From: Sphingobium xenophagum NBRC 107872 | GTDB taxonomy: Bacteria > Pseudomonadota > Alphaproteobacteria > Sphingomonadales > Sphingomonadaceae | Length of the DNA stretch: 64,000 nucleotides | Assembly (NCBI RefSeq): GCF_000367345.1 | Contig: NZ_BARE01000032.1 | Location: forward strand, 1 to 64,000 | Direction of reading: 5' to 3' | Shown: positions 1-8,430 of the stretch, in pieces | Layout of the letters: each line of letters begins with the position of its first letter | Position numbering within the stretch: the stretch's first letter is position 1 | Notes under the pieces: generated by a model | Database searches by the model: none | The model's input: only the letters and a program-made list of their open reading frames with translations | Told to the model about the DNA's origin: nothing | Made by a program: the position numbers and the translations under genes

Positions 1-723
1 AGCCGCCAGCAATTCCTCGCCCGTTTCGGGATCGCGGAATCGATAGCCGCCGTCGAAGGGAAAATCGCGCTCGGCCACCGTCAGCATTTCGATCAGCAAT
101 GTCTCGCGACCCGCCGCCGCCAGCTTTTCCGCCAGTTCGACCGCGCCGGGATCGAAACAATCGCTGAGCAGAATGACCAGATCGCGCGCGCCGATCCGCT
201 CCCACACGGGGCCAAGCTGGTCCTCCGGCGCAAAGCCGCCGACCGCGTTCACTCCAATCAGTTCCAGCAGCAGCCGGTCCCGCTGCCGCGCGCCGCTGGC
301 TGGCGGTAACAGCGCCAGACCCTGATCACTCAGCGCCATCCAGCCAAAACGATCGCCCTGCCGCATCGCCAGATCGGCAATGCAGGCCGCCAGTCCTTTT
401 GCGGCGTCGAAGCGGCTATAGTCCGGGCGCGCGGCATCGGCCTGCGTCATCGAAGCGCTGGCGTCCATCAATATCCACACCGCGACCGGGCTTTCGCGCT
501 CCGCTTCGCGCACGAAGAATTTGTCGGACCGCGCGTAGAGTTTCCAGTCGATCTGGCGCAATTCGTCGCCGCGCTCATAGGCGCGATATTGGGCGAATTC
601 GAGGCCCGCGCCCCGGCTGTGGCTCTGGTGCAGGCCGATGCCATGCGATCCCACCGCCCGGCGCGTGACGAGGCGCAGGCTTTTCAGCCTGTTCCGTACG
701 TCTGGGGGGATGAGATCGACCAT
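1..723 (-). CDS. DUF58 domain protein (3' end outside window)
   Basis: Partial gene, start at 723, running off the left edge; 241 codons are visible. The N-terminal half carries the DUF58 signature: R-G-D-E around residues 51-54 followed by IDWKLYAR (58-65). A von Willebrand-type MIDAS motif DASAS is at 87-91. DUF58 proteins are usually encoded beside MoxR AAA ATPases and are thought to act with them in assembling or inserting metal cofactors into periplasmic or membrane complexes; the substrate is unknown here. The MoxR gene ends only 7 bp upstream on the same strand, so the two are one operon. The family is clear, the function inferred. Confidence 0.88.
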   Translation of the reverse strand, partial: MVDLIPPDVRNRLKSLRLVTRRAVGSHGIGLHQSHSRGAGLEFAQYRAYERGDELRQIDWKLYARSDKFFVREAERESPVAVWILMDASASMTQADAARPDYSRFDAAKGLAACIADLAMRQGDRFGWMALSDQGLALLPPASGARQRDRLLLELIGVNAVGGFAPEDQLGPVWERIGARDLVILLSDCFDPGAVELAEKLAAAGRETLLIEMLTVAERDFPFDGGYRFRDPETGEELLAA

Positions 724-730
724 GCGCGGT

Positions 731-1720
731 TCAGCTAAGCGGTACGGCGCGCAGCAAGGCGGCCACGACATCATCTGCGCTACGCCCCTCTGCCTCCGCC
801 GCGAAGGACAGGAGCAGGCGGTGGCGCATGACCGGCGCGGCGAGCGCAATAATATCCTCCCGCGTGGCGGCAAGCCGCCCATGCAGCAATGCGCGCGCCT
901 TGGCCGTCAGGATCAGCGACTGGCCGGCGCGCGGTCCCGCGCCCCATTTTACATATTTGCGGATGTCGTCGGGCGCGCCATCGCCGGGGCGGCTGGCCCG
1001 CACCATGCGGGTGACCCAGCGCAGCAGATCGTCGCTGAAATGTACTTGACGCACCCAGGCCTGGAGGGCCAGCACTTCATCGCCATGCATCACGGCGGGT
1101 ACGGCGTTCGCCTTCGCGCCTGTGGTCTGGGCCAGAATATCCTGTTCTTCCTGCTCGGTCGGATAATCGACGCGGATGTGCAGCAGGAAGCGGTCCAGCT
1201 GCGCTTCGGGCAGGGGATAGGTGCCGGCCTGTTCCAGCGGGTTCTGCGTCGCCAGCACGAAGAAGGGCGCAGGCAGCCGGTGCGTCACACCGGCATAGCT
1301 GACGGTCTTTTCCTGCATCGCTTCCAGCAGCGCGGCCTGCGTCTTGGGCGGGGTGCGGTTGAGTTCGTCGGCCAGCAGCAGGTTGGTGAACACCGGACCC
1401 TTCTGGAAGCGGAAGCTGCGATGGCCGGTGCCATGATCCTCCTCCAGCAGTTCGGTGCCCAATATGTCGCTGGGCATCAGGTCGGGGGTGAACTGGACGC
1501 GGCGGAAGTCCAGCTTCAGCGCTTCGCCCAGCGAGCGGACCAGCAATGTCTTGCCCAGTCCCGGCACGCCCTCCAGCAGGCAATGACCGCCCGCAAGCAG
1601 CCCAATCAGCAATTGTTCGACGACTTCACTCTGCCCAACGATCGCCTGGCCGATTGCGGCGCGCAACTCGGTCAAACGGGCAAGCTGGCCCTGAATATCG
1701 GCTTCGGTGATGCTGGTCAT
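731..1720 (-). CDS. MoxR family AAA+ ATPase
   Basis: 329 aa. Walker A GVPGLGKT is at about residues 51-58 and Walker B LLLADELNR at about 114-122, with sensor/arginine-finger spacing typical of MoxR proteins. I chose the ATG at 1720 (protein starting MTSITEAD) rather than the upstream ATG at 1747 because AAGGGA lies about 7 nt before it. MoxR ATPases are chaperone-like and act with vWA/DUF58 partners; the DUF58 gene follows directly and a DUF4159 gene precedes, the usual alphaproteobacterial arrangement. The target complex is unknown. Confidence 0.92.
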   Translation of the reverse strand: MTSITEADIQGQLARLTELRAAIGQAIVGQSEVVEQLLIGLLAGGHCLLEGVPGLGKTLLVRSLGEALKLDFRRVQFTPDLMPSDILGTELLEEDHGTGHRSFRFQKGPVFTNLLLADELNRTPPKTQAALLEAMQEKTVSYAGVTHRLPAPFFVLATQNPLEQAGTYPLPEAQLDRFLLHIRVDYPTEQEEQDILAQTTGAKANAVPAVMHGDEVLALQAWVRQVHFSDDLLRWVTRMVRASRPGDGAPDDIRKYVKWGAGPRAGQSLILTAKARALLHGRLAATREDIIALAAPVMRHRLLLSFAAEAEGRSADDVVAALLRAVPLS

Positions 1721-1763
1721 AGACGGTCCCTTACTGGGCAATTTCATGCTTACCGTTCACCCC

Positions 1764-1818
1764 GCGCCTGTCGAAGGGGCGTCCTTCTTGAAGGGAAGAA
1801 CAAGGCTTCGACAGGCGC
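1764..1818. repeat. sphingomonad-type palindromic repeat
   Basis: A 13-bp inverted repeat, GCGCCTGTCGAAG at 1764-1776 and CTTCGACAGGCGC at 1806-1818, lies in the gap between the DUF4159 and moxR genes. It is followed by CAGCCCGAACGGGG. This sequence type is scattered through sphingomonad intergenic regions. It could form a hairpin in the transcript linking the two genes. A second, protein-coding copy lies near 58056-58150. Confidence 0.6.
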
Positions 1819-1858
1819 AGCCCGAACGGGGTTTAATTGGAGGCGTAAAAATTATCGA

Positions 1859-2554
1859 TCACACCGACAGCGCATACATCACGATATTGACGCCGAACCG
1901 GGTGTTGTCCTCGGCCAGGAACCGCTTGTTGCGCCAGTCATAGTCCCATTCGCAGCCATAATCCTTGTTGCTGTAGAGCACGCCCAGCCGCCCCTCTATC
2001 TCTATCCCTTTCAGATAGTCATGAACCAGATCGTCGCCCCAGCCATTCAGTTCGAAGCCGGTATTGGGCGGGCCGTCAAATTTGAAGAAGGACCGGTAGA
2101 GCGGGTGCGTATTGGGCAGTTGCTTGAGCGCCTTGCTGCCGAAAATCTTGGCCATCTGCGCTTCGAACGACCGGGCGAACAGGCCGTCAATATCGTGGTT
2201 GCAATCATCGACCAGCACGAACCCGCCATTGCGGACATAACGTTCGAAATTGCGCCGTTCTGCCGCCGAAAACTCCACCAGCTTGTGCCCGGCCAGATAA
2301 CAGAAGGGCGCGGTCAGCATCCTGGGGTCGGACAGGGCGATGACATGCTCCTTCGGGTCCACCCGCAATGTCGTATAGTCGATCAGCGACGTGATCAGGT
2401 TGGACGGCATCCGCTGGTCGACATCCCAGTCGCCCGAATCATATCGCAGTCGCGTGAACCAGAAATCATAGCCCCCCGCGGCCGCGAGCGGTCGGGCCAG
2501 CATTGCACTGGCCAGACCGCCCGCCATCAACCGAAGGAACTCGCTCCGCGTCAT
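1859..2554 (-). CDS. DUF4159 domain protein with Tat-like signal
   Basis: 231 aa. The N-terminus MTRSEFLRLMAGGLASAML resembles a signal for export, without a strict twin-arginine pair. The body matches DUF4159: FTRLRYDSGDWD near the start, the FVLVDDCNHD segment in the middle (about residues 112-121) and a glutamine-amidotransferase-like fold is expected. Such proteins are normally encoded in MoxR-DUF58 loci, as here, and probably act at the cytoplasmic membrane or in the periplasm. The biochemical role is not established. It starts 16 bp after the tldE stop codon, so it may be co-transcribed with the TldD/E pair. Confidence 0.8.
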   Translation of the reverse strand: MTRSEFLRLMAGGLASAMLARPLAAAGGYDFWFTRLRYDSGDWDVDQRMPSNLITSLIDYTTLRVDPKEHVIALSDPRMLTAPFCYLAGHKLVEFSAAERRNFERYVRNGGFVLVDDCNHDIDGLFARSFEAQMAKIFGSKALKQLPNTHPLYRSFFKFDGPPNTGFELNGWGDDLVHDYLKGIEIEGRLGVLYSNKDYGCEWDYDWRNKRFLAEDNTRFGVNIVMYALSV

Positions 2555-2570
2555 ATCGCGCCAACGGGCC

Positions 2571-3905
2571 TCACACCGCGTCCGACAGCGACGTGAAGGT
2601 GAAATCGCGCAGCTTCATCGGCGGCACGATGATCGGCGTGTCCGCCTCGTCGCCCTTAACGCGGACGGGTTTACCCAGCTCTTCGACATTGTTGAGCATG
2701 ATGACCGGGGATTCGTTGAAGCGGAAATTCTTGATCGGATATTTGATCTGGCCATTTTCGATATAGAAGGTGCCGTCGCGAGTCAGGCCCGTCAGCAGCA
2801 CCGTCTGCGGATCGACCATGCGGATATACCAGGTGCGCGACACCAATATGCCCCGCTCGGTCGTGCGGACCAGATCGGCGGTCGATTTGGTGCCGCCGGT
2901 CATGATCAGGTTGCCGGGCTGCGCCATGGCGGGCTTGCCCTGCTTTTGCGACCAGTAGCGCGAATATTCCATGTTCACGAGCTTGCCATTCTCGACGATC
3001 GGCATTTTCGTGCGCGGCAGGCCTTCCTCATCCCACGGATAGACGGCCGCGCCCGGATAGGCCGGGTCGGCGAAGAAGTTCACCTGCGGCCCGAACACCT
3101 GTTCGCCCAGCTTGTTGCCGCCACCCTTTTTCGACAGGAAGCTGCGGCCTTCGTCGGCGGAGCGGGCATCGAAGAAAAAGAACATGAACTGAATGAGGCC
3201 AGCGGCAGCCGCCGGTTCCAGAATGACGGTATATTTGCCCGGTTCCAGCGCCTTGGCGTCCGCTGACGCACTGGCCTTGCGCATCGCGATGCGAATATCC
3301 TCGCTTGCGTTGAAGTTGGCGACGTCCTGCACATTATGCCCGACCCAACCGGAGCCGCGCCCGTCCTCGGTGCGGACGGTGCAGGTGTAATCGGCGCTCG
3401 TGCCGGTCTGATACCCGTAATTGCCCTTGCTGTTGAGGAAGGCGACGAACCCGGCCTGATCCTCAAGATAGCCTGCCGCGACCAGCTTTTCGGCGCGGCA
3501 GGGCGCGATCGAATCGCTCGCTACCTTGGCGCGATAGGCGGCGGTAATCCCGGCGGTCGCGGGGCTGAATGTCGGCGTCGGCGTGTAGGTCTGCTTGTCG
3601 ACGGCGGGCATGAATTCCGGGTTTTCCGGGGCCAGCTTCGCCAGTTCCTCCGCCCGGCGCACCACGCGCTCCAGCGCGGCGTCGTCAAACTGGTTGATGG
3701 TCGCGATGCCGACCCGTTTGCCAAAGGCGACCTGCACAGACAGATCGATATTGTCGGTAATGCCTGCGGTCGACACATCGTTGCGGGCAAAGCGTACATT
3801 GCCGCGGGTCGAACCGGTCAGCTGCGCGGTGCATTCGTCCGCCTTGGAAAAGCCCACGACCTTGGTCAGGATCGCCTTGGCCTGTGCTTCGGAAAGGATG
3901 CTCAT
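2571..3905 (-). CDS. tldE: TldE/PmbA family metalloprotease-partner protein
   Basis: 444 aa, TldD/PmbA family. It lacks the HExxxH zinc motif seen in the neighbouring TldD and keeps the C-terminal family pattern (YPIKNFRFNESP, near residue 395), so it is the non-catalytic TldE-type partner. TldD/TldE form a heterodimeric protease that trims unfolded or modified peptides in other bacteria. Start chosen at 3905 (MSILSEAQ), preceded by GGGAGAG; the open frame extends further upstream but only through the tldD 3' end. It lies 20 bp downstream of tldD in one operon. Confidence 0.88.
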   Translation of the reverse strand: MSILSEAQAKAILTKVVGFSKADECTAQLTGSTRGNVRFARNDVSTAGITDNIDLSVQVAFGKRVGIATINQFDDAALERVVRRAEELAKLAPENPEFMPAVDKQTYTPTPTFSPATAGITAAYRAKVASDSIAPCRAEKLVAAGYLEDQAGFVAFLNSKGNYGYQTGTSADYTCTVRTEDGRGSGWVGHNVQDVANFNASEDIRIAMRKASASADAKALEPGKYTVILEPAAAAGLIQFMFFFFDARSADEGRSFLSKKGGGNKLGEQVFGPQVNFFADPAYPGAAVYPWDEEGLPRTKMPIVENGKLVNMEYSRYWSQKQGKPAMAQPGNLIMTGGTKSTADLVRTTERGILVSRTWYIRMVDPQTVLLTGLTRDGTFYIENGQIKYPIKNFRFNESPVIMLNNVEELGKPVRVKGDEADTPIIVPPMKLRDFTFTSLSDAV

Positions 3906-3925
3906 ATTTTTCTCTCCCTGACCGA

Positions 3926-5560
3926 TCAACCGAGCGAACGGGCGGTGTTGATGACGTTGATGCCGTTGAAACGCGCGGTGCTGGAGCCGTGCGATACGGC
4001 CGAAACCTGCGCAGGCTGGCCCTTGCCGTCGAAGAAGGAGCCGCCCAGGCGATAGTCGCTGGCGTCGCATACGCCCGCACAGGCGTTCCAGAATTCCGGC
4101 GTGCGGATCTGGTAGGCGACATCCTCGATCTGCTGGGTGATCTTGCCGTTCTTGATCTCGTAAAAGAGCTGACCGCCAAATTGCGCATTATAGCGCTGCT
4201 GGTCGATCGAGAAGCTGCCGTCGCCGATGATGTAGACGCCATCTTCGACATTGGCGATCATGTCGGCCACGCTCTGCTTGGCCTTGCCGGGTTCCAGACT
4301 GACGTTCGCCATGCGCTGGAACTGGACGTTGGACCAGCTGTCGGCGTAGCAGCAGCCGTCGCTCTCGCTCTTGCCCTCGATATGCGCCTGATCGCGGATC
4401 GCCTGATAGCCGACCAGCTTGCCGTCGCGGATCAAGTCCCACTTCTTGGTCTTGACGCCTTCATCGTCATAGGCGACCGCGCCCAGACTGCCGGGCTGGG
4501 TCTTGTCCGCGACGATATTCACCTTGTCGCTGCCATATTGGAAATGGCTCTGCATCTTGTCCATCGTGGCAAAGCTGGTGCCCGCATAATTGGCTTCATA
4601 TCCCAGCACCCGGTCAAGTTCGAGCGGATGGCCGACCGATTCGTGGATGGTGAGCCAGGTGTGCGAAGGATCGAGCACCAGATCATATTTGCCGGGCTTG
4701 ACCGAGGGGGCCTTGATCTTCGCGCGCGCCTGCTTGGCGGCGGCGATCGCATCCTCCTTCATGTCATAGCTGTTGCCATAGACGGTGACGCCATTGGGCA
4801 GCACGGTCTTGCCGGACGCTGCGCCGTCCAGATATTCAAAGCCCAGCCCCATCGGCGCGGACAGGCCTTCGCGGACGCGGAACTTGCCCGTCGTCTTGTC
4901 GACGGCGGTGACCTCCATCGGCGCCCAGATGCGGTGAACATCCTGGTCGATATAGCTGCCGTCGGTGCTGGCGAAATATTTCTGCTCATTGACCAGGAAC
5001 AGGATGGAGCGGATGAAGTCCGCGCCCGCGTCCATGGCGGCGGCGTTCACGCCCATCAACAGGTCGACCTTGTCCTTGATCGGCACGGTCATGCTGTTCT
5101 TGACGATCGGCGTGCGCCAGCTGACTTCACCCGCGCCCTTGACCGGGGCAAGCTGAACCGGGGCGGACTGGGTGGGCGCATTGGCCTTTGCGATGGCGAC
5201 GGCCTCGGCCGCTGCCTTGGCCACGGCTTCCCTTGTCATATCGTTGGTGGCGGCAAAGCCCCAGGCGCCGTTTGCGATCACGCGGATGCCAACGCCGGTC
5301 GATTCGGTGTTGACGACATTTTCGACATTGCGTTCGCGGGTGATGACGAACTGGCGCAGGTAACGGCCCACGCGCACGTCGCAATAGGTCGCGCCAGCGC
5401 TCTTGGCGGCATTCAACGCCGCGTCGGCCAGTGCCTTCTTCACGGTGACGTCGATGGCGCTGTTCAGTTCCTCCGCGGCAATTACCTTGCCGAACATCGA
5501 AGGCAGGATCAGGCCGCCTATGCCCATGGTGCCAAAGGCCAGGAAATCTCTTCTGTGCAA
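3926..5560 (-). CDS. tldD: TldD family zinc metalloprotease with Tat-type leader
   Basis: 544 aa if started at the TTG at 5560, which has GGTGGAGA 6 nt upstream and gives the leader LHRRDFLAFGTMGIGG, a twin-arginine signal. The upstream open frame has no good start. The zinc motif HESVGH is at about residues 306-311, matching the HExxxH of TldD. With tldE downstream it should form the TldD/TldE protease heterodimer. The Tat-type leader is notable because E. coli TldD is cytoplasmic; this pair may act in the periplasm. The start codon is inferred. Confidence 0.85.
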   Translation of the reverse strand: MHRRDFLAFGTMGIGGLILPSMFGKVIAAEELNSAIDVTVKKALADAALNAAKSAGATYCDVRVGRYLRQFVITRERNVENVVNTESTGVGIRVIANGAWGFAATNDMTREAVAKAAAEAVAIAKANAPTQSAPVQLAPVKGAGEVSWRTPIVKNSMTVPIKDKVDLLMGVNAAAMDAGADFIRSILFLVNEQKYFASTDGSYIDQDVHRIWAPMEVTAVDKTTGKFRVREGLSAPMGLGFEYLDGAASGKTVLPNGVTVYGNSYDMKEDAIAAAKQARAKIKAPSVKPGKYDLVLDPSHTWLTIHESVGHPLELDRVLGYEANYAGTSFATMDKMQSHFQYGSDKVNIVADKTQPGSLGAVAYDDEGVKTKKWDLIRDGKLVGYQAIRDQAHIEGKSESDGCCYADSWSNVQFQRMANVSLEPGKAKQSVADMIANVEDGVYIIGDGSFSIDQQRYNAQFGGQLFYEIKNGKITQQIEDVAYQIRTPEFWNACAGVCDASDYRLGGSFFDGKGQPAQVSAVSHGSSTARFNGINVINTARSLG

Positions 5561-5845
5561 GGTTCGTCTCCACCTGCAAATGCCCGCGTCAAGCGGGTCG
5601 GATTGTGCTTGGGATGCGGCCGGTTGGCCGTACCGATGGGTTGGATCATCGCGGCAGGGCAGGGCTGGGTCAAACATCTTTTACGACTGCACAACTTTGC
5701 CTTGCCCGCTTTCGACATATGACATCTGTCGAAAGATGCTGGCCATGGCAGGGCAGGCCGCACGTTGCGTGGACGCAACAAATCGGGCCGCGCACGGCCT
5801 TTTCCCCTGACGGGGTGGATCATATCCGGATGCTGTGAAGAAATG
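5561..5845. other. host intergenic region left of prophage
   Basis: No supported gene. A perfect 9-bp inverted repeat (CTTTCGACA at 5709-5717, TGTCGAAAG at 5727-5735, 9-nt loop) lies between the tldD start and the prophage border. Before integration it would have lain downstream of the tRNA-Pro gene. There is no T-run, so it is not a typical intrinsic terminator. Confidence 0.5.
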
Positions 5846-5891
5846 TGGTCGGGGAAAGAGGATTCGAACCTCCGGCCCCTGCCTCCCGAAG
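5846..5891 (-). repeat. attL: duplicated 3' half of tRNA-Pro
   Basis: 46 bp identical to 53664-53709, comprising the 3' CCA, acceptor strand, T arm, variable loop and the 3' side of the anticodon arm of tRNA-Pro(CGG). Identity stops at 5892 and at 5845. This copy has no 5' half and is not a functional tRNA. Confidence 0.95.
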
Positions 5892-6067
5892 GCAACGCCT
5901 AGCGCCGCAGGGCGCGGAAATCCTCATCTAGACCGCGATAACCGCGCGGACCATAGGGGGAACGACTCGGCAATGGGCCGGGTTTTCACCGGAGCTACAC
6001 CGGAGAAGGAAACGGCGCAATCGCGTGGTTTCTGCACCTGCGCCCAGCCGCGCACCGGGGGTGCGGC
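5892..6067. other. left-end phage non-coding region
   Basis: No gene supported. It must carry the promoter of the rightward left-end cassette that starts at 6068. A GC-rich inverted repeat (CCGCG near 5934-5953) and a repeated ACCGGAG (near 5988-6005) are visible; I see no convincing -35/-10 pair and no copy of the CI operator. Confidence 0.4.
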
Positions 6068-6559
6068 ATGAGCTACAACCGTATGGATCATGCCGGCTGG
6101 GTCGAAGAAAACAACAAGGCGTATAATCAGATCAACGCGAAACGCCGCGCGTGGAAGCCGGTGCCGGAGAAGCTGAACCGGTTCCAGTCGAAGGTGATGG
6201 ACATCCTCGGGATGGTCGGCGGCGGCATCTACAACGCACCTATCAATTGGGAGAAAGTTGCCTGGAGCTTCGGAGGGCGAGGCCTGTCCGTGCCTTGGCG
6301 CGACGGGCGCATGGCGACGTTCGACTTTTACGCGCTGACCAACCTCGTACTGCTCTGCCATGAGTCTCGCATCCGTTGCGAAGTGCGTGCGAAAGCGACC
6401 GGCCACTTCGAGCTGACCTTCTTCCAGCGCTCGCATGAGGGCGGCATCGCCAGCCGTCACCCGAACATCGACGAAGCGGTGGCAGCATTTCGGGAATATC
6501 TGCCTGCTGATCATCCGATCATCTACCAGCCCGGCGACGCGCAGGAGTTGGCAGCATGA
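6068..6559 (+). CDS. hypothetical phage protein (163 aa)
   Basis: 163 aa, not recognised. It starts MSYNRMDHAGW and is rich in charged and aromatic residues, with no membrane segment. It is the first gene of the left-end cassette and its stop codon overlaps the next start (ATGA at 6556-6559), so it is translated as part of that operon. G-rich sequence just upstream of the ATG could serve as ribosome binding site. Confidence 0.7.
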   Translation: MSYNRMDHAGWVEENNKAYNQINAKRRAWKPVPEKLNRFQSKVMDILGMVGGGIYNAPINWEKVAWSFGGRGLSVPWRDGRMATFDFYALTNLVLLCHESRIRCEVRAKATGHFELTFFQRSHEGGIASRHPNIDEAVAAFREYLPADHPIIYQPGDAQELAA

Positions 6560-7089
6560 AGGCGCTCACCCTCTGGCAACCATGGGCCTCGCTAATCGTC
6601 GTCGGCGCCAAGCCGTTCGAGTTTCGCGGCTGGAAGGCCCCGCGCTCAGCGATCGGCCAGCGCCTCGTCATCCATGCGTCAGCCCGGCCGATGCGCGCCA
6701 GCGAGATCCGCGACATCGTGGACCATCTGAAATTCGGTGGCGCGAACGCGGCGGCGACCTGCCTGCATGTGGACGCGGCGCTCGATCTGCTGATGCCGCT
6801 CTACCACTTCAAGAAGCCGGTGGGCCTGCCGCTGTCGGCTGGCCTTGGCACCGCCATCCTTGGCGAACCCCGCAACGGCATCGAGATCGCGGTGCAGGAA
6901 TTCGGCTTCCCTCAAGAGGCGGAGGACGAACTTCCCGGCCTGCCCGGCTTCGATAGCGATCGGAGCGAGCACGCCAATTGGGGCTGGCCGATGCTCGACA
7001 TCGAGAAGTGGGACGAACCCCAGCCGATGCGCGGCGCGCAAGGCCTGTGGAATTGGCCCGGCGCTGCTCAATTTGCGGAGAAACTATGA
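6556..7089 (+). CDS. ASCH domain protein
   Basis: 177 aa. It opens with LTLWQPWASLIVVGAKPFEFRG and the sequence RLVIHASARP (about residues 35-44), both typical of ASCH/PUA-like domains, and ends with NWGWPMLDIEKWDEP. ASCH domains bind RNA or modified nucleotides; some have ribonuclease or N4-acetylcytidine amidohydrolase activity. Small ASCH proteins are common in phages beside DNA-modification genes, as here. Coupled by 4-base overlaps to both neighbours. Substrate unknown. Confidence 0.8.
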   Translation: MKALTLWQPWASLIVVGAKPFEFRGWKAPRSAIGQRLVIHASARPMRASEIRDIVDHLKFGGANAAATCLHVDAALDLLMPLYHFKKPVGLPLSAGLGTAILGEPRNGIEIAVQEFGFPQEAEDELPGLPGFDSDRSEHANWGWPMLDIEKWDEPQPMRGAQGLWNWPGAAQFAEKL

Positions 7090-7325
7090 TGGCCCTTCTG
7101 AACAAGCCCAAATACGCCCAGCGCCAGGTCGATAACTGGAACAAGCACTATCCGGTCGGGCAGGCGGTCACCGTCCGCCGCGATAATGGCTCGACCATCA
7201 CGACAAAGACCCGCTCGCCAGCCGAGCTGCTGTCAGGACATTCCGCAGTCGTCTGGCTAGACGGGATCAGCGGTTGCTACCTGCTCAACCGGGTCACGCC
7301 GGTGACGGAGGGCGCTCATGGGTGA
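7086..7325 (+). CDS. hypothetical phage protein (79 aa)
   Basis: 79 aa starting at the ATG at 7086, which has GGAG about 6 nt upstream and overlaps the ASCH stop. The protein (MMALLNKPKYAQRQ at the start) contains QAVTVRRDNGSTITTKTRSP, a small beta-rich segment found in several phage proteins of unknown function. Its end overlaps the DUF5131 start by 8 bp. Function unknown. Confidence 0.65.
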   Translation: MMALLNKPKYAQRQVDNWNKHYPVGQAVTVRRDNGSTITTKTRSPAELLSGHSAVVWLDGISGCYLLNRVTPVTEGAHG

Positions 7326-8430
7326 GACCGCGATCGAATGGACTGAGCGGACATGGAACCCTATCGTCGGCTGCTCGCTCCAGTCCCCCGGCTGCACCCG
7401 TTGCTACGCGATGAAGATGGCCGGTCGGCTGGAGGCAATGGGCGTCCCCTATTGTCAGGGCACGACGCAGAAAACGAAGAACGGCTTTGTCTGGACCGGC
7501 AAGATTGCCGCCAACGACAATGCGCTGATGGAACCACTGCGCCGCCGTGCGCCTACCATGTGGTTCGTCAACAGCATGTCGGACCTGTTCCATGAGGATG
7601 TTTCGGAACAGGCCATTGACCGCGTCTTCGTGGTGATGGCGCTTAACCCGCAGCACACCTTCCAGGTGCTGACCAAGCGTGCGGACCGTATGCGTGCCTA
7701 TGTCGAGGGGTTCAACTGGGAGCGCGCTGTCGAAAATTGCCGGGGCGCGGACGGCTCATCCATGATCCTGAAGCACAACATCGCCGAGTTGCGCCGCCTG
7801 TTCGGCCTCGCGCCTCGGTTCAGCTATGATCGCGATCTCAGCGCATGGCCTCTCCCTAACGCTTGGAAGGGCGTGTCGGTCGAGGATCAGAAGCGCGCAG
7901 ATCTGCGCATCCCCGATCTGCTTGCCACACCTGCGGCCATCCGCTGGCTGTCCTGCGAGCCGCTGTTGGGGCCGGTCGATCTCCGCAATATCCCGGTTGC
8001 CGAAGGCGTCACGCTAGATGCTATGACCGGCTACCACACCGGATCCGGGCATAGGCCAGTGCGGAAGCTGCCCGCTGCTCTGAACAGCCTAGACTGGGTT
8101 GTGGTCGGCGGAGAAAGCGGCCCCGACGCCCGGCCGATGCACCCGGCATGGGCGCGCAGCATCCGAGAGCAGTGCAGCTTCCTCGTCGCCTTTTTCTTCA
8201 AGCAGTGGGGCAACTGGATCTCGATCTACGATCGTGACCGAGACGATCCTGATTGGCGCGACGTGCCGAAGCCGGGGGATTGGAATCGGAAGCGCTGGCT
8301 TAACCGTGCCGGTGGGCAGGGCTTCCACGGCGACAATCTCCACATGATGCGCAACGTCGGGAAGAAAGCAGCCGGGCGCGAGCTCGACGGACGCACGCAC
8401 GACGACATGCCTAGTAGGAGCGCCGCATAA
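7318..8430 (+). CDS. DUF5131 family (phage Gp37/Gp68) protein
   Basis: 370 aa. The N-terminus ETAIEWTERTWNP followed by VGCSLQSPGCTRCYA (cysteines about residues 19, 26 and 29) is the hallmark of DUF5131, the phage Gp37/Gp68 or three-Cys-motif family. Further family motifs are FVNSMSDLFHE (about 82-92), VLTKRADRM (about 117-125) and GGESGPDARPM (about 263-273). The clustered cysteines suggest a metal or Fe-S centre; the biochemical activity is not known. Family members are often paired with methyltransferase-like partners, and here the gene abuts the C5-methyltransferase with a TAATG stop-start overlap. Confidence 0.88.
   Translation: MGETAIEWTERTWNPIVGCSLQSPGCTRCYAMKMAGRLEAMGVPYCQGTTQKTKNGFVWTGKIAANDNALMEPLRRRAPTMWFVNSMSDLFHEDVSEQAIDRVFVVMALNPQHTFQVLTKRADRMRAYVEGFNWERAVENCRGADGSSMILKHNIAELRRLFGLAPRFSYDRDLSAWPLPNAWKGVSVEDQKRADLRIPDLLATPAAIRWLSCEPLLGPVDLRNIPVAEGVTLDAMTGYHTGSGHRPVRKLPAALNSLDWVVVGGESGPDARPMHPAWARSIREQCSFLVAFFFKQWGNWISIYDRDRDDPDWRDVPKPGDWNRKRWLNRAGGQGFHGDNLHMMRNVGKKAAGRELDGRTHDDMPSRSAA

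Noticed and set aside
638..2596. Plus-strand open frame of 652 codons
   Set aside because: Antisense to the MoxR and DUF4159 genes, both of which have clear family motifs; a high-GC shadow.
3884..5722. Plus-strand open frame of 612 codons
   Set aside because: Antisense to tldD, which has the zinc motif and Tat leader.
5846..5891. Second tRNA-Pro gene at the left border
   Set aside because: Only the 3' half is present; the 5' half is replaced by phage sequence, so it is the attL repeat.
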